In this document: in pieces, positions 63,508-64,000 of the stretch | Numbering within the stretch: position 1 is the first letter of the stretch | How the letters are laid out: each line of letters opens with the position of its first letter | Assembly: GCA_017577615.1 (NCBI GenBank) | Contig: PKRE01000001.1 | Span: 883,274-947,273, forward strand | Length of the DNA stretch: 64,000 nt | Source: Gammaproteobacteria bacterium | GTDB lineage: Bacteria > Pseudomonadota > Gammaproteobacteria > Steroidobacterales > Steroidobacteraceae | Direction: 5' to 3' | Notes under the pieces: model-generated | Databases searched by the model: none | Told to the model about the DNA's origin: nothing | Seen by the model: the letters and a program-made list of their open reading frames with translations, nothing else | Made by a program: the position numbers and the translations under genes

Positions 63508-63810
63508 AACACCGATCAAGGCAGCCAGTTCACCAGCAGCGAGTGGACCGGCGTACTGAAGTCGAACGGCATCCAGATCTCGATGGATGGCAAGGGGCAA
63601 TGGATGGACAACGTGTTCGTCGAGCGGCTGTGGCGCTCGCTCAAGTACGAATGCGTTTACCTGAATGCGTTTCGGAACTTCAAGGAGGCAAGAAAGCAGA
63701 TCGGCGACTGGATGGAGTATTACAACGACCGAAGACCGCATTCCGCGCTTGACGATCTCACGCCGAGCGAGTTCTATGCTGGGATTCGGTCTCTGTCTTT
63801 GGCAGCATAA
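63508..63810 (+). pseudogene. 3' fragment of a different IS3-family transposase OrfB
   Basis: In one frame from 63511 the DNA encodes TDQGSQFTSSEWTGVLKSNG, then GIQISMDGKGQWMDNVFVERLWRSLKYE and YYNDRRPHSALDDLTPSEFY to a stop at 63810. This is the C-terminal third of an IS3-family integrase with the last Asp and Glu of the DDE triad. The N-terminal two thirds are absent. It is on the opposite strand to, and different in sequence from, the complete IS next to it. Confidence 0.88.
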
Positions 63811-63859
63811 CGTTGGCTCGCAGATTCCACCTCACGTCTGCTGCCGCACTGTCCAACGA

Positions 63860-64000
63860 ATGGGGTCCACTTCCAGGGATCGTCGCGTGGCCGAAGGGCG
63901 AGCGCTGCCGCGGTACGTCGAAGACGAGTTCGAAGCCTATCTCAAGTGCGGTTTGCTTGAGCACGGATTTCTTCGCGTCAAGTGCGATTCTTGTCAGGCG
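63860..64000 (+). CDS. IS91-family transposase, N-terminal fragment (window edge)
   Basis: An open frame running off the window encodes LPRYVEDEFEAYLKCGLLEHGFLRVKCDSC, the zinc-binding N-terminal domain seen in IS91/ISCR-type Y1 rolling-circle transposases. The start codon is uncertain; the ATG at 63860 is the first in frame. Whether the full gene is intact cannot be seen. Confidence 0.65.
   Translation, partial: MGSTSRDRRVAEGRALPRYVEDEFEAYLKCGLLEHGFLRVKCDSCQA

Overview
This 64 kb window is a high-GC bacterial chromosome segment. Most of it (about 1 to 60,530) is a dense, intact set of housekeeping genes. The last 3.5 kb is a mosaic of mobile DNA. The gene content points to an aerobic, heterotrophic gammaproteobacterium: yibN-grxC-secB-gpsA divergent from envC, the atpIBEFHAGDC-glmU-glmS order, rpoZ-spoT, cytochrome c4, an aa3-type oxidase cluster, and a peptide-use cluster with an M2 (ACE-like) peptidase. 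I lean towards the Xanthomonadales/Nevskiales/Steroidobacteraceae side, but this is inferred from gene content only.

Layout. 1-1,719 (minus): gpsA (cut by the window edge), secB, grxC and a membrane rhodanese. 1,856-8,530 (plus): envC, a GAF-GGDEF-EAL protein, a CtpA-type S41 protease, a membrane GGDEF-like protein and a small four-helix membrane protein. 8,633-13,969 (minus): a peptide-use operon of POT transporter, M2 dipeptidyl carboxypeptidase lipoprotein and OPT transporter. 14,135-24,490 (minus): tatABC, dtd, a TPR lipoprotein with mrcB (PBP1B), trkH, trkA and uvrD. 24,626-35,280: a lipoprotein, a VanZ-like protein and the cytochrome c oxidase locus (ctaC, ctaD, a 41-residue protein, ctaG, ctaE; then SURF1, an SCO-like protein, ctaA, ctaB), ending with a DUF2244 protein. 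35,513-44,725: bioC, bioB, comF, ubiA, recG, ridA, spoT, rpoZ. 44,983-49,345 (plus): cytochrome c4, acuI, rsmG, parA, parB. 49,614-60,531 (plus): the complete F1Fo ATP synthase operon, glmU and glmS.

Two structures stand out beyond the genes. First, at least twelve intergenic gaps carry imperfect palindromes built from roughly 7-bp repeats (for example AGAGCCC, GGCTGGA, GCCTACA, GATTCGT). They lie between genes from one end of the window to the other, including three or four consecutive junctions inside the atp operon, and in one case they form the end of parA. Second, 24 bp after the glmS stop codon there is a sequence starting TGTG, followed by four head-to-tail 20-bp repeats containing AAAGTCG. 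Position, orientation, repeat number and the spacing of TGTG to AAAGTC all match the right end of Tn7 sitting in its classical attTn7 site. The rest of the window is therefore probably inside a Tn7-like element.

The cargo visible next to that end is an intact HipB-like antitoxin gene with a palindromic operator, and a hipA kinase gene wrecked by a missing start, three frameshifts and truncation. A complete IS3-family insertion (1,312 bp, 28-bp inverted repeats, 3-bp AAC duplication) follows, then the 3' end of a different IS3-family transposase, then the start of an IS91-type transposase that runs off the window. The tns genes, if any, would lie beyond position 64,000.
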